Shown: positions 6,659 through 15,349, counted from the stretch's first letter. The stretch: 16,686 nucleotides of DNA from an uncultured Actinomycetes bacterium (GCA_903873565.1 CAIQOY010000306.1:1-16686), one strand, 5' to 3'. Made by a program: numbers and translations. Notes: generated by a model from the sequence alone, not told the origin.

Positions 6659-7053
6659 GCGGCCTCGAGCCGCCGCGGCTCCTCGTCGGGCTCGACCTGA
6701 TCGAGATCGAGCGGGTCGAGCGGGCGCTCGAGCGGCACCCCGAGCGCTTCCGCGCCCGCTGCTTCACGGCCCGCGAGGTCGCGGAGCTGGACCGCAAGCC
6801 GCGCCCGTCGGAGAGCTACGCGGGGCGCTTCGCCGCCAAGGAGGCGGTCGGCAAGGCCCTCGGCACGGGCGTGCACTTCACGTGGACGGAGATCGAGGTC
6901 GCCGGGCGCGGCAAGCCGCAGGTCACGCTCAGCGGCTGGACGCGCGAGGTGGCGGCGCGCAAGGGCGTGCTGGCGATCGACGTGTCGATCACGCACTCGC
7001 GCACGACGAGCGCCGCCGTGGCGATCGCGATCCTGGGGCCGGAGACGGCCTAG
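6655..7053 (+). CDS. acpS: Holo-[acyl-carrier-protein] synthase (4'-phosphopantetheinyl transferase)
   Basis: A 132-residue protein that moves 4'-phosphopantetheine from CoA to a Ser on acyl carrier protein, activating fatty-acid synthesis. Motifs: GLDLIEIERVERAL with the Mg-binding Asp, FTAREVAEL, then RFAAKEAVGKALG with the second metal-binding Glu and the conserved Lys, and near the C-terminus SITHSRTTSAAVAI matching the family's S-I-S-H-S/T segment. Length is normal for AcpS. The GTG at 6655 overlaps the glmS TGA as GTGA, a typical translational-coupling arrangement. At the 3' end its TAG shares a CTAG palindrome with the stop of convergent rpsT, so the two genes overlap by four bases with no space for a separate terminator. 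Confidence 0.94.
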   Translation: MSGLEPPRLLVGLDLIEIERVERALERHPERFRARCFTAREVAELDRKPRPSESYAGRFAAKEAVGKALGTGVHFTWTEIEVAGRGKPQVTLSGWTREVAARKGVLAIDVSITHSRTTSAAVAIAILGPETA

Positions 7054-7532
7054 GACTCGTCGTCGGCGGAGGCGGCGTCCTCGCCGGCCTCGGCGTCGGC
7101 GTCGGCCTCGGCGGCCGGCTCCTCGGCGGGGGCCTCGGCGGCCTCCTCGACGGGCTCCTCGGCGACCGCGTCCTCCGCGGCCTCGGCCACGGGCTCCTCG
7201 GCGGCGGGAGCGGCCTTCGCGGCCGGAGCGGCCTTCTTGCTGACGCGGCGCTTCTTCGACTCCTCGGCCACGGGGCCGCGGGCGATGACGCGGGTCACAC
7301 GGGCCTTCTTGCGGGCGGCGGTGTTCGGGTGCAGCGCGCGCTTGGCGGCGGCCCGGTCGACCAGCGCGACGAAGGTCGCGTGGGCGGAGGCCACGGCCTC
7401 GGCATCGCCGGACTGGACGGCCTCGACGACCCGCCGGAACGCGGTCTTGATCGACGAGCGGTAGCGGATGTTCTCCATGCGCTGGCGCTCGGCCACGCGG
7501 ATCCGCTTCTTCTGCTGCTTGATGTTCGCCAT
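7050..7532 (-). CDS. rpsT: 30S ribosomal protein S20 with a long repetitive acidic C-terminal tail
   Basis: A 160-residue protein, nearly twice the usual S20 length of about 85-90. Residues 1 to about 85 are ordinary S20: MANIKQQKKRIRVAERQ, the NIRYRSSIKTAFRRV helix, a three-helix bundle, and the LHPNTAARKKARVTR segment that binds 16S rRNA. The rest is an extension: a basic patch ESKKRRVSKKAAPAAKA (about 91-107), then an Ala/Glu/Pro/Asp region with three degenerate repeats starting EEP (at 112, 125, 137) and an acidic end (about 144-160). Codon use is consistent through the tail, with no frameshift visible. A short GAGG lies three bases before the ATG. The leader is about 40 bases with a hairpin and an extended -10. 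In many bacteria rpsT neighbours lepA; here murJ and yihY lie between. Confidence 0.96.
   Translation of the reverse strand: MANIKQQKKRIRVAERQRMENIRYRSSIKTAFRRVVEAVQSGDAEAVASAHATFVALVDRAAAKRALHPNTAARKKARVTRVIARGPVAEESKKRRVSKKAAPAAKAAPAAEEPVAEAAEDAVAEEPVEEAAEAPAEEPAAEADADAEAGEDAASADDES
7086..7199 (-). repeat. In-frame tandem repeats encoding the S20 acidic tail
   Basis: On the plus strand the 12-mer GGCTCCTCGGCG recurs exactly at 7117-7128, 7153-7164 and 7192-7203, spaced 36 and 39 bases apart. Both spacings are multiples of three, so it encodes three degenerate 12-13 residue protein units beginning EEPVAEAAED, EEPVEEAAEA and EEPAAEADAD. It is coding sequence likely grown by slippage or unequal recombination, and not a CRISPR array. 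Confidence 0.75.
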
Positions 7533-7547
7533 GAGCCTCGTGTGCGG

Positions 7548-7565
7548 GCCGGGAGGGACCCCGGC
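7548..7565 (-). promoter_or_regulatory. Hairpin in the rpsT 5' leader
   Basis: On the minus strand GCCGGG pairs perfectly with CCCGGC around a six-base loop GTCCCT. It begins a few bases after the expected transcription start and ends 15 bases before the ATG. It may be an S20 control site by analogy with autoregulated ribosomal-protein leaders, or a chance fold. Confidence 0.35.
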
Positions 7566-7576
7566 GACCGCGGCGG

Positions 7577-7585
7577 AGCGTAGCA
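7577..7585 (-). promoter_or_regulatory. Extended -10 promoter of rpsT
   Basis: On the minus strand, TGC followed by TACGCT, almost identical to the TGCTACGGT box of rplM. Transcription would start near 7570, giving a leader of about 38 bases. The nearest -35-like sequence (TTGCGC, 7603-7608) is 20 bases upstream, longer than ideal, so the TGn extension may carry recognition. Confidence 0.5.
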
Positions 7586-7621
7586 GGGGCGCGGATCCGC
7601 CCGCGCAACCGGGGAGCGTGC

Positions 7622-7627
7622 CATCAT
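7622..7627 (+). promoter_or_regulatory. Weak candidate -10 box of murJ
   Basis: CATCAT, exactly six bases before the ATG at 7634. It misses the first T of TAnnnT but sits at the spacing used by the leaderless-type starts elsewhere in the window. No -35 element is clear. Confidence 0.25.
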
Positions 7628-7633
7628 CGGTGC

Positions 7634-9223
7634 ATGGGCAGTCCGGTGGATGTGCCCGCGCCCGGTGCGCGCAGCCGCTCCGTGTCCGCGGCCCTCTTCA
7701 GCGCGGCCACCGGCGTCTCGCGGGTCCTGGGGCTGGTGCGGGAGATCATCTGCGCGCAGCTGCTCGGCGTCTCCGGGCCCGCCAGCGCCTTCGTGGTCGC
7801 CAACAACGTGCCCAACACGACGCGGTCCCTCGTCGCGGACTCGGCGCTCGGCGCCTCGTTCGTGCCGGTGTTCAACGACCTCCTCGTGCAGGGCGAGCGC
7901 GAGCGGGCCTGGCGCGTCGCCTCGAGCGCGCTGACCCTGGCGATCCTGGCCCTCAGCGCGCTGACGGTGCTCGGCATCGTCTTCACGCGGCCGCTCCTGT
8001 CCTTCGCGAACCTCTCCGGCGAGCAGCTCGAGCTGACGGTCACCATGACCCGGATCCTGTTTCCGATCCTGATCCTGCTCGGCATCTCGGGGCTCGTGCA
8101 GGCGATCCTCAACTCGTTCGACGAGTTCGTGCTGCCGGCGATCGCCCCGGTGTTCTGGAACGCGGTGATCATCGGCTTCCTCGTCTACGCCTTCACGGCC
8201 GACGACCTCGAGCGGCGGGCCCTGATCCTGGCGATCGGGACGCTGGTCGGCACCGTCGTCCAGACCGTGGTGCCGCTGCCGGGCCTGCGCGGCAAGGGCG
8301 CGACCCTGCGCCCGCTCGTCGACCTGCGCGACCCGGCCGTGCGCCGGATCCTCGTGCTGCTGGTGCCCGTGGCCCTGGGGCTCGGCCTCGCCAACGTCAA
8401 CCTCACGGTCTCCACCTACATCGCCACGTACGTCGACCCCGCCTACGCGCCGCGCGCGATCGACGCCGCCTTCCGGATCTACATGCTGCCGCAGGGGATC
8501 TTCTCCGTCGCCGTGTCGACGGTGATGTTCCCGCTGATGGCGCGGGCCGTGGCCGCCCGCGACCTCGAGCGCCTGCGGGCGGCCCTCGCCGACGGGTCGC
8601 GCCTGATCCTGTACCTGCTCCTGCCGGCCAGCGCCGTGATCGCGGTCCTGGCCACGCCGATCGTGGAGCTCCTGTTCCAGCGCGGCGCGTGGACGGCGGC
8701 CGACACCCCCGGCGTGGCCCACGCGGTGATCGCCTTCTCGCTCGGCCTCGCCCTCAACGGCCTGATCCTGCTCTTCACGCGCTGCCTGTTCGCCCTGCAG
8801 CACGTCTGGGTCGCGACCCTGCTCGCGCTGGTGACCCTGGTGGTGGGGGTCGTCCTGAGCCTGCTCCTCTACGGCCCGTTCGGGGTCTGGGGCATCCCGC
8901 TCGCCAACTCGATCGCCAACCTCGTGACCGTGCCGCTGATGTGGATCGCCCTGCGGCGCCGGATCGGCGTCCTGCCGGCCCGCGCCGTCCTCGTGCCGGG
9001 CCTGCGGATGCTGGTCGCGGCCGCCGCCGCCGCGGCCATCGCCTACGGGATCTGGCGGGGCGCGGACGCCGCCCTCGGCGACGGCCTGCCGGCCCTGATC
9101 GTGGGCGTCGGCCTCGCCGTCGGCGTCAGCGCGCTCGCGTACCTCGCGGGCACCCGCGCGCTCGGCTTCCCCGAGGCGGACCGGATCATCGCCCTGCTGC
9201 GCCGGCGCGAGGCCGCCGCGTGA
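7634..9223 (+). CDS. murJ: Lipid II flippase MurJ (MviN family)
   Basis: A 529-residue multi-spanning membrane protein of the MOP superfamily, with about 14 hydrophobic segments. MurJ moves lipid II across the cytoplasmic membrane for peptidoglycan assembly. The N-terminal signature is present: SRVLGLVRE (Arg30, Arg36), NVPNTTRSL (Arg64) and ASFVPVF. Further in, FRIYMLPQGIFSVAVSTVMFP contains Arg281. By position these correspond to the four Arg residues needed in E. coli MurJ (R18, R24, R52, R270), so flippase activity is plausible. It lacks the extra kinase-like C-terminal domain seen in mycobacterial MviN. The position between rpsT and lepA is not the usual actinobacterial murJ site near parAB/trxA, so it could be a second paralogue or flip another lipid-linked sugar. 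The stop overlaps the GTG of the next gene. Confidence 0.88.
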   Translation: MGSPVDVPAPGARSRSVSAALFSAATGVSRVLGLVREIICAQLLGVSGPASAFVVANNVPNTTRSLVADSALGASFVPVFNDLLVQGERERAWRVASSALTLAILALSALTVLGIVFTRPLLSFANLSGEQLELTVTMTRILFPILILLGISGLVQAILNSFDEFVLPAIAPVFWNAVIIGFLVYAFTADDLERRALILAIGTLVGTVVQTVVPLPGLRGKGATLRPLVDLRDPAVRRILVLLVPVALGLGLANVNLTVSTYIATYVDPAYAPRAIDAAFRIYMLPQGIFSVAVSTVMFPLMARAVAARDLERLRAALADGSRLILYLLLPASAVIAVLATPIVELLFQRGAWTAADTPGVAHAVIAFSLGLALNGLILLFTRCLFALQHVWVATLLALVTLVVGVVLSLLLYGPFGVWGIPLANSIANLVTVPLMWIALRRRIGVLPARAVLVPGLRMLVAAAAAAAIAYGIWRGADAALGDGLPALIVGVGLAVGVSALAYLAGTRALGFPEADRIIALLRRREAAA

Positions 9224-10137
9224 GGCACGCCCATCCGCGCGTCCCGGCGCCCATCCTGTTCGCCTTCCTCGTCCTGCGCGACGCGATCGCCCGCTTCCAG
9301 CGCCATCGCTGCACCACCGCCGCGGCCGCGATCGCCTTCCACGTCCTGTTCTCGCTGTTCCCGCTGGTCCTGATCGTGGCGGCGCTCGTGGGCAGCGACA
9401 TCCGCGACGAGTCGGTGCGCAACCAGATCGCGGACGGGCTGATGGCCGCGCTGCCCCTCGACGAGACCGCCAAGGCCCAGATCGACCGCCTGCTCGACCA
9501 GGCCACGCGCAACCTCGCCGCGATCGGGCTGATCGGCGTGGTGGCCCTGATCTGGTCCGCGAGCGGGATGCTGGGGAGCGTCCGCGGGGCGATGGAGCTG
9601 GCCTGGGAGGGGCGCCTCGGCACGCGCCCGTTCGTGCGCGGCAAGCTCGTCGACGCCGTCTTCCTGACCGTGGTGGTGGCCGTGATCCTGTCGTCGTTCC
9701 TCGCCGGCATCCTGGTCAGCGTGCTGCCCCGGATCTCCGCCGACGTCTTCGCCGGCACGCCGTTCGAGGCGTACTCGGACGCGATCCGCTCGTCGGTCGC
9801 GCCGGCCGTCTCCGTGATCGGCACGTGGGTGATCCTCGTCATGGCCTACAAGTTCCTCCCGACCCCGCGGCCGGCGCTGCGCTACGCGATGCTCGGGGCG
9901 CTGCCCGCGGCGCTGCTCTTCGAGGGCGCCCGCATCCTCTTCGCGGTCTACGTGACCGACATCGCCACGTACGACATCGTCTACGGGTCGATCGGGTCGA
10001 TCATCGCCTTCCTCGCCTTCGTCTACGTCGGGTCGATCATCACGCTGTTCGGGGCCGAGCTCGGGGCCGCGATCCGGCGGGTGCACTCCACCTGGCGGCT
10101 GCTCGCCACGCGCCCCGGCCGGCCGTCCGCCGGATGA
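9220..10137 (+). CDS. YihY/BrkB-family inner-membrane protein
   Basis: A 305-residue membrane protein with about six hydrophobic segments. Family marks: an N-terminal amphipathic stretch, AAAAIAFHVLFSLFPLVLIVAAL (the conserved A-x-A-x-x-F/Y-x-x-x-S-L-F-P-L core of YihY), IWSASGMLGSVRGAMELAWE, and late YGSIGSIIAFLAFVYVGSIITLFGAEL, the most conserved part. The frame is open well upstream, antisense to other genes, but the start is placed at GTG 9220 because it overlaps the murJ TGA as GTGA and gives the usual YihY length. Function is not established. Old annotations as ribonuclease BN are wrong, since that enzyme is the product of elaC/rbn. Coupling to murJ hints at an envelope role, but that is inference. 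lepA follows after 16 bases. Confidence 0.88.
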   Translation: MRHAHPRVPAPILFAFLVLRDAIARFQRHRCTTAAAAIAFHVLFSLFPLVLIVAALVGSDIRDESVRNQIADGLMAALPLDETAKAQIDRLLDQATRNLAAIGLIGVVALIWSASGMLGSVRGAMELAWEGRLGTRPFVRGKLVDAVFLTVVVAVILSSFLAGILVSVLPRISADVFAGTPFEAYSDAIRSSVAPAVSVIGTWVILVMAYKFLPTPRPALRYAMLGALPAALLFEGARILFAVYVTDIATYDIVYGSIGSIIAFLAFVYVGSIITLFGAELGAAIRRVHSTWRLLATRPGRPSAG

Positions 10138-10141
10138 CGGG

Positions 10142-10147
10142 TACCCT
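10142..10147 (+). promoter_or_regulatory. Candidate -10 box of lepA (leaderless)
   Basis: TACCCT, six bases before the GTG at 10154, in a gap of only 16 bases after yihY. It overlaps an eight-base palindrome GGGTACCC (10139-10146). No -35 is clear. If real, lepA has its own promoter and a leaderless mRNA in spite of tight spacing to yihY. Confidence 0.5.
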
Positions 10148-10153
10148 TACGGG

Positions 10154-11959
<1,806 letters not shown>

Positions 11960-12014
11960 CCGTTCCACGACGCGGCACGCCGCGGCGCGCGGATTCCACC
12001 GCGTGAGACGCGCG

Positions 12015-12039
12015 CGCCCGGGGGCTTGGGGCCCGGGCG
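12015..12039. terminator. GC hairpin downstream of lepA, possible terminator
   Basis: CGCCCGGG (12015-12022) pairs perfectly with CCCGGGCG (12032-12039) over eight GC pairs with a nine-base loop, in the 102-base gap after lepA. There is no T-tract, which is usual in GC-rich actinobacteria but weakens the terminator call. Its right arm lies within the promoter of the next gene. A smaller fold, CGCGGC/GCCGCG at 11971-11984, lies nearer the lepA stop. Confidence 0.45.
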
Positions 12040-12055
12040 ACGGGCGGGATACGGT
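12026..12055 (+). promoter_or_regulatory. Candidate promoter of the beta-hydroxyacid dehydrogenase gene (leaderless)
   Basis: TTGGGG (12026-12031), an 18-base spacer, then TACGGT (12050-12055), followed by six bases and the ATG at 12062. The -35-like element lies in the loop of the upstream hairpin, so termination and initiation signals overlap. Confidence 0.5.
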
Positions 12056-12061
12056 CGCGGC

Positions 12062-12955
12062 ATGACCGCCACCCGCCTCATCGGCCTCGGATCCATGGGA
12101 TCCGGCATGGCCCGCAACCTGCTCCAGCACGGCTTCGACCTCGTCGTGGACGACATCGACGCCGCCCGCGTCGACCAGCTCGTCGGGGAGGGCGCGCGCG
12201 CCGCGCAGCCCGGTCCCGTCGCGGAGGACGTCGTGATCCTGTCCGTCCCGGCGCCGCAGCACGTGGAGGCGATCTGCATGGGCCCGGACGGCCTGCTCGG
12301 GCGCATGCGCGCGGGCGCGGCGCTCGTCAACGCCTCCACCGTCGACCTGGAGATGGCGCGCCGGCTCGACGCGGCCTGCGCCGAGCACGGGATCCTGCAC
12401 GTCGACGGCCCCGTCACCGGCGCCGCCGACGGAGCGGCCGCCGGCACGCTCACCTTCATGTGCGGCGCGAGCGACGCGGCCCTGGCCGCCGCGCGGCCGC
12501 AGCTCGAGGCGATGGGCGCGGAGATCGCCCACCTCGGCCCGCCGCCCGCGGGCACGGCGTCGAAGCTCCTGACCAACATGCTCTGGTTCATCCACGTGGC
12601 GGCGCTGTCGGACTCGCTCAGCCTCGCCACCCGCTGCGGCGTCGACATCGACCGCTACGCGGAGCTCGTCCGCGGCATCGACTGCGCGGCCAACTCGTGG
12701 GTCGCGCGCCACGACCTCCCGAACATCCTGGCGGACGACGACGACCCGTCGTTCACGCTCGCCCTCTGCGTCAAGGACCTGCGCCTGATCGGCGAGCTCG
12801 AGGCGGAGGTCGGCTACGCGAGCGACTTCGCCGCGGCGGCCCGGGCGCGCTTCGGCGCGGCGATCGACCGCTTCGGGCCCGAGACGGGCGAGCTCGCCGT
12901 GACCCGCATCGCCGAGACGGCGGCGGGCACGTCGATCCGCTCGCCGCGGGGCTAG
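12062..12955 (+). CDS. NAD(P)-dependent beta-hydroxyacid dehydrogenase (3-hydroxyisobutyrate dehydrogenase family)
   Basis: A 297-residue protein. It has the N-terminal Rossmann motif GLGSMGSGMARNLL (G-x-G-x-M-G), then DGPVTGAADGAAAGTLTFMCGA, the family's substrate-binding segment, and GTASKLLTNMLWF with catalytic Lys168 and the conserved Asn four residues on. KDLRLIGELEAE near the C-terminus is also typical. The family includes 3-hydroxyisobutyrate, tartronate semialdehyde and 6-phosphogluconate dehydrogenases and imine reductases; the true substrate cannot be read from the motifs or from neighbours. Asp27-Asp28 at the end of strand two (DLVVDDID) suggests NAD rather than NADP, as an inference. 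The ATG at 12062 is chosen over the in-frame GTG at 12026 because a TACGGT box lies six bases upstream of it and the Rossmann motif then starts at residue 8. The stop is four bases from the convergent corA stop. Confidence 0.9.
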   Translation: MTATRLIGLGSMGSGMARNLLQHGFDLVVDDIDAARVDQLVGEGARAAQPGPVAEDVVILSVPAPQHVEAICMGPDGLLGRMRAGAALVNASTVDLEMARRLDAACAEHGILHVDGPVTGAADGAAAGTLTFMCGASDAALAAARPQLEAMGAEIAHLGPPPAGTASKLLTNMLWFIHVAALSDSLSLATRCGVDIDRYAELVRGIDCAANSWVARHDLPNILADDDDPSFTLALCVKDLRLIGELEAEVGYASDFAAAARARFGAAIDRFGPETGELAVTRIAETAAGTSIRSPRG

Positions 12956-12959
12956 GCCG

Positions 12960-13943
12960 TCACAGCCAGCGGAACCAGCGGAACACGCCGAGCAGCGCGA
13001 GGATCGCGGCCAGCAGGACGCCGCCGATCGCGAAGAAGGCCCCCACCGTGTGGTCGAACGGCACGGGCACGTTCATGCCGAACAGGTTGGTCATGAAGGT
13101 GACCGGCAGGAACACCACGGTCAGCACGGTGAGCACGCGCAGCACGCGGTTCTGGCGGTGCGAGATCGCCGTCTCGTTGGTGGTCTCGAGGGCCTCCACG
13201 ACCTCCTTGTAGTTCTCGAGGAGGTCCCAGATGCGCTCCGCGGAGTCGATCAGGTCGTCGTAGTAGATGTCGAGGTCCTCGCTGGCGAGGAAGCGCTCGC
13301 CGGCGCGCTCGAGCTGGCGCAGCACGGGGCGCTGCGGCTTGGTGATCTTGCGGTAGGAGATGATCTCCTGCTTGACGTTCGAGATCTGGCGCACGATCGA
13401 CTCGTCGGGGTCGCGCTCGAACATGTGGTCCTCGATCTCCTCGAGCTTGCGCCCGATCTGGTCGAGGATCGGGAAGCAGTAGCCGTAGAGCGAGTCCAGC
13501 ACCTCGTAGAAGAGGAAGCCCGAGCCCTTGGCGAACCACTCGGCGCGCTCCTCCTCGTTGGCCTCGAGCCGCCGGAACACGTTGCGGACCGGCTTCAGCG
13601 GGACGTTCGGGATCGTGATCAGGAAGTCGCGGCCGATGAAGGCGTTGACCTCGGCGGGGAACAGGCGCCCCGAGGCCTTGTCGTACCACGGGAAGTGGAG
13701 GACCAGGAAGAGGTAGTCCTGGTAGTCGTCGACCTTCGGCCGCTGGCGGCGGGAGCGGACGTCCTCGAGGTCGAGCTCGTGGAAGGAGAACTCCTCCTCG
13801 AGCCAGGCGATCTCAGCGGGCCCGGGCGACTCGATCTGGATCCAGCGCAGGCCGCCCTGCTCGAGCACGCTCACGCGCGGCTCCAGGGCGGCGGGAGCCG
13901 TCACGGACGCGGCGGAGAGCCGGGGTCGGCGGATGCGGGGCAT
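12960..13943 (-). CDS. corA: CorA-family divalent metal (Mg2+/Co2+) transporter
   Basis: A 327-residue protein. CorA forms pentameric channels for Mg2+ (also Co2+ or Ni2+) in the cytoplasmic membrane. The signature G-M-N is at residues 289-291 (in TNLFGMNVP), right after the first membrane helix (about 268-287). The second helix (about 301-320) precedes a short basic end RWFRWL. The large N-terminal cytosolic domain is present, with the long coiled helices (about 160-265) leading to the pore. Length fits bacterial CorA. The ATG at 13943 is used; no clear Shine-Dalgarno lies upstream. A TATCCT box (13983-13988, minus strand) would give a leader of about 33 bases. It is divergent from trkA (80-base gap). 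Family members with this fold can also move Zn2+, so the specific ion is not certain. Confidence 0.92.
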   Translation of the reverse strand: MPRIRRPRLSAASVTAPAALEPRVSVLEQGGLRWIQIESPGPAEIAWLEEEFSFHELDLEDVRSRRQRPKVDDYQDYLFLVLHFPWYDKASGRLFPAEVNAFIGRDFLITIPNVPLKPVRNVFRRLEANEEERAEWFAKGSGFLFYEVLDSLYGYCFPILDQIGRKLEEIEDHMFERDPDESIVRQISNVKQEIISYRKITKPQRPVLRQLERAGERFLASEDLDIYYDDLIDSAERIWDLLENYKEVVEALETTNETAISHRQNRVLRVLTVLTVVFLPVTFMTNLFGMNVPVPFDHTVGAFFAIGGVLLAAILALLGVFRWFRWL

Positions 13944-13982
13944 GGCTGGTAGCTGAAGGTGATCGGCGCATTGAGCCCGACA

Positions 13983-13988
13983 AGGATA
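13983..13988 (-). promoter_or_regulatory. Candidate -10 box of corA
   Basis: On the minus strand, TATCCT, 39 bases before the ATG at 13943. Transcription would start near 13976. The leader of about 33 bases is too short for a known Mg2+ riboswitch. It lies back-to-back with the trkA promoter in the same 80-base gap. Confidence 0.35.
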
Positions 13989-14011
13989 GCGCGCACCCGG
14001 AATGCGGGCGG

Positions 14012-14017
14012 TATGGT
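14012..14017 (+). promoter_or_regulatory. Candidate -10 box of trkA (leaderless)
   Basis: TATGGT followed by six bases and the GTG at 14024. The spacing is identical to that at lepA, the dehydrogenase gene and the HIT gene. No -35 is clear. Confidence 0.55.
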
Positions 14018-14023
14018 GTTCCG

Positions 14024-15349
14024 GTGCGCATCCTGGTGATCGGAGCCGGTCGGGTGGGGGCGAGCGTGGTCGCCGCCCTGCACGCCCAACACGACGTGAC
14101 CGTGATCGACGTCGACGGCGAGCACCTCAACACCATCGGCGCCCGCTACGACGTCCTCACCGTCGTCGGCAACGGCACCTCGCGGGCCGCCATGCAGAAC
14201 GCGAGCATCGCGAGCCAGGACCTCGTGATCGCGGCCACGGACCGCGACGAGATCAACATCGTGGCCGCGCTGCAGGCCCGCGCCCTGTGTAAGGGCCGGA
14301 TCCTCGTGCGCACCTCGAGCGCCGAGTACCTGTCGGCGTGGCGGGCGGGCGAGCTGCCCGTCGACGTGATGATCTCGGCCGAGAACGAGATCGCGCAGGC
14401 CGTGTCGCGGGCGATCGGCATGCCCGGCGCGCTGCAGACGGACATGTTCGCCGACGGGCGGGCCGAGATGGTCGAGTTCGAGGTGCACGCCGACGCCGCC
14501 GAGAACATCGTGGGCCGGCGGATCGCCGAGCTGCGGGTCCCCGACGAGAGCGTGATCGCGTCGCTGATCCGCGCCGACCGCGTGCTGATCCCCGGGGGCA
14601 ACGACGTGGTGGAGGAGGGCGACCGCATCGTGCTGATCGCCTCGCCGGCCGCCAGCCGCGAGTGGGCGCTGCGGCTCGCCCGCCGCGACGTGGAGGACAT
14701 CAAGGAGGTCGTGATCGTGGGCGGCGGGACGACCGGCCGCACGATCGCCCGCACGCTCTGCGGCCAGGGCCTGCGCGTGCGGATCATCGACGCCGACGAG
14801 GCGGTCGCCCGGATCTGCGCGGAGGAGATCGCGCAGGCCGACGTGTTCTGCGCCGACGCCACCGACTCGGGCTTCCTGCAGCGCGAGAACGTGGGCCGTG
14901 CCGATGCCGTGATCTGCTGCACCGAGCGCGACGAGCGGGACCTCCTGATCAGCCTGCTGGCCAAGTCGCTCGGGGTGCGCGTCGCGGTCGCCGTGGTCGG
15001 CGATCCCGACTACGTCCCGATCTTCGAGCGGGTCGGCGTCGACCACGCCCTCAACCAGCGCCTCGTGGTCGCGGAGGAGATCGTGCGCTTCACGCACGAC
15101 CCGCGCACGCGCGGGTTCGCGATGCTGGAGAACGACCGCGTCGAGGTACTCGAGCTGGAGATCCGGCCGACCAGCGAGGTGATCGGCCGGCCGTTCCGCG
15201 ACCGCCCCCTCGAGGGCGCGATCGTGGGGGCGATCGTGCGCGGCCCGCAGGTGATCTTCCCGCGCGGCAACGACGCGCTGCAGGCCGGCGACTCGGCGAT
15301 CATCCTCGCCGAGGCCCACCGCGTGCAGGGCCTGGAGCGGACGCTGTGA
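14024..15349 (+). CDS. trkA: Trk potassium-uptake regulatory subunit TrkA
   Basis: A 441-residue soluble protein with the duplicated RCK layout of full-length TrkA. It has an N-terminal Rossmann domain with GAGRVG at residues 7-12, a first RCK_C domain (about 145-215), a second Rossmann domain with GGGTTG at 233-238, and a second RCK_C domain (about 375-441). TrkA binds NAD(H) and ATP and forms a cytosolic ring that gates the TrkH potassium channel in the membrane. The GTG at 14024 gives the expected start MRILVIGAG, and a TATGGT box six bases upstream supports a leaderless mRNA. The TGA overlaps the trkH GTG as GTGA, so the two subunits are probably made together. It is divergent from corA. 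Confidence 0.96.
   Translation: MRILVIGAGRVGASVVAALHAQHDVTVIDVDGEHLNTIGARYDVLTVVGNGTSRAAMQNASIASQDLVIAATDRDEINIVAALQARALCKGRILVRTSSAEYLSAWRAGELPVDVMISAENEIAQAVSRAIGMPGALQTDMFADGRAEMVEFEVHADAAENIVGRRIAELRVPDESVIASLIRADRVLIPGGNDVVEEGDRIVLIASPAASREWALRLARRDVEDIKEVVIVGGGTTGRTIARTLCGQGLRVRIIDADEAVARICAEEIAQADVFCADATDSGFLQRENVGRADAVICCTERDERDLLISLLAKSLGVRVAVAVVGDPDYVPIFERVGVDHALNQRLVVAEEIVRFTHDPRTRGFAMLENDRVEVLELEIRPTSEVIGRPFRDRPLEGAIVGAIVRGPQVIFPRGNDALQAGDSAIILAEAHRVQGLERTL

Noticed and set aside
7086..7199. CRISPR-like or non-coding minisatellite
   Set aside because: The repeats are degenerate, in frame, and form the C-terminal tail of S20.
7468..9219. Long upstream extension of the yihY frame
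   Set aside because: It runs over murJ in another frame with Arg/Pro-rich sequence. The real start is the GTG overlapping the murJ stop.
9220..10137. Ribonuclease BN annotation for the YihY-family gene
   Set aside because: This is a historical misassignment; the sequence is an integral membrane protein without nuclease motifs.
12026..12061. GTG at 12026 as the start of the dehydrogenase
   Set aside because: It would add twelve Gly/Arg-rich residues, lies in the hairpin loop and promoter, and precedes the -10 box; ATG 12062 fits the Rossmann fold.
13944..14023. Mg2+ riboswitch upstream of corA
   Set aside because: The predicted leader is about 33 bases, too short for known Mg2+ riboswitches, and shows no matching fold.
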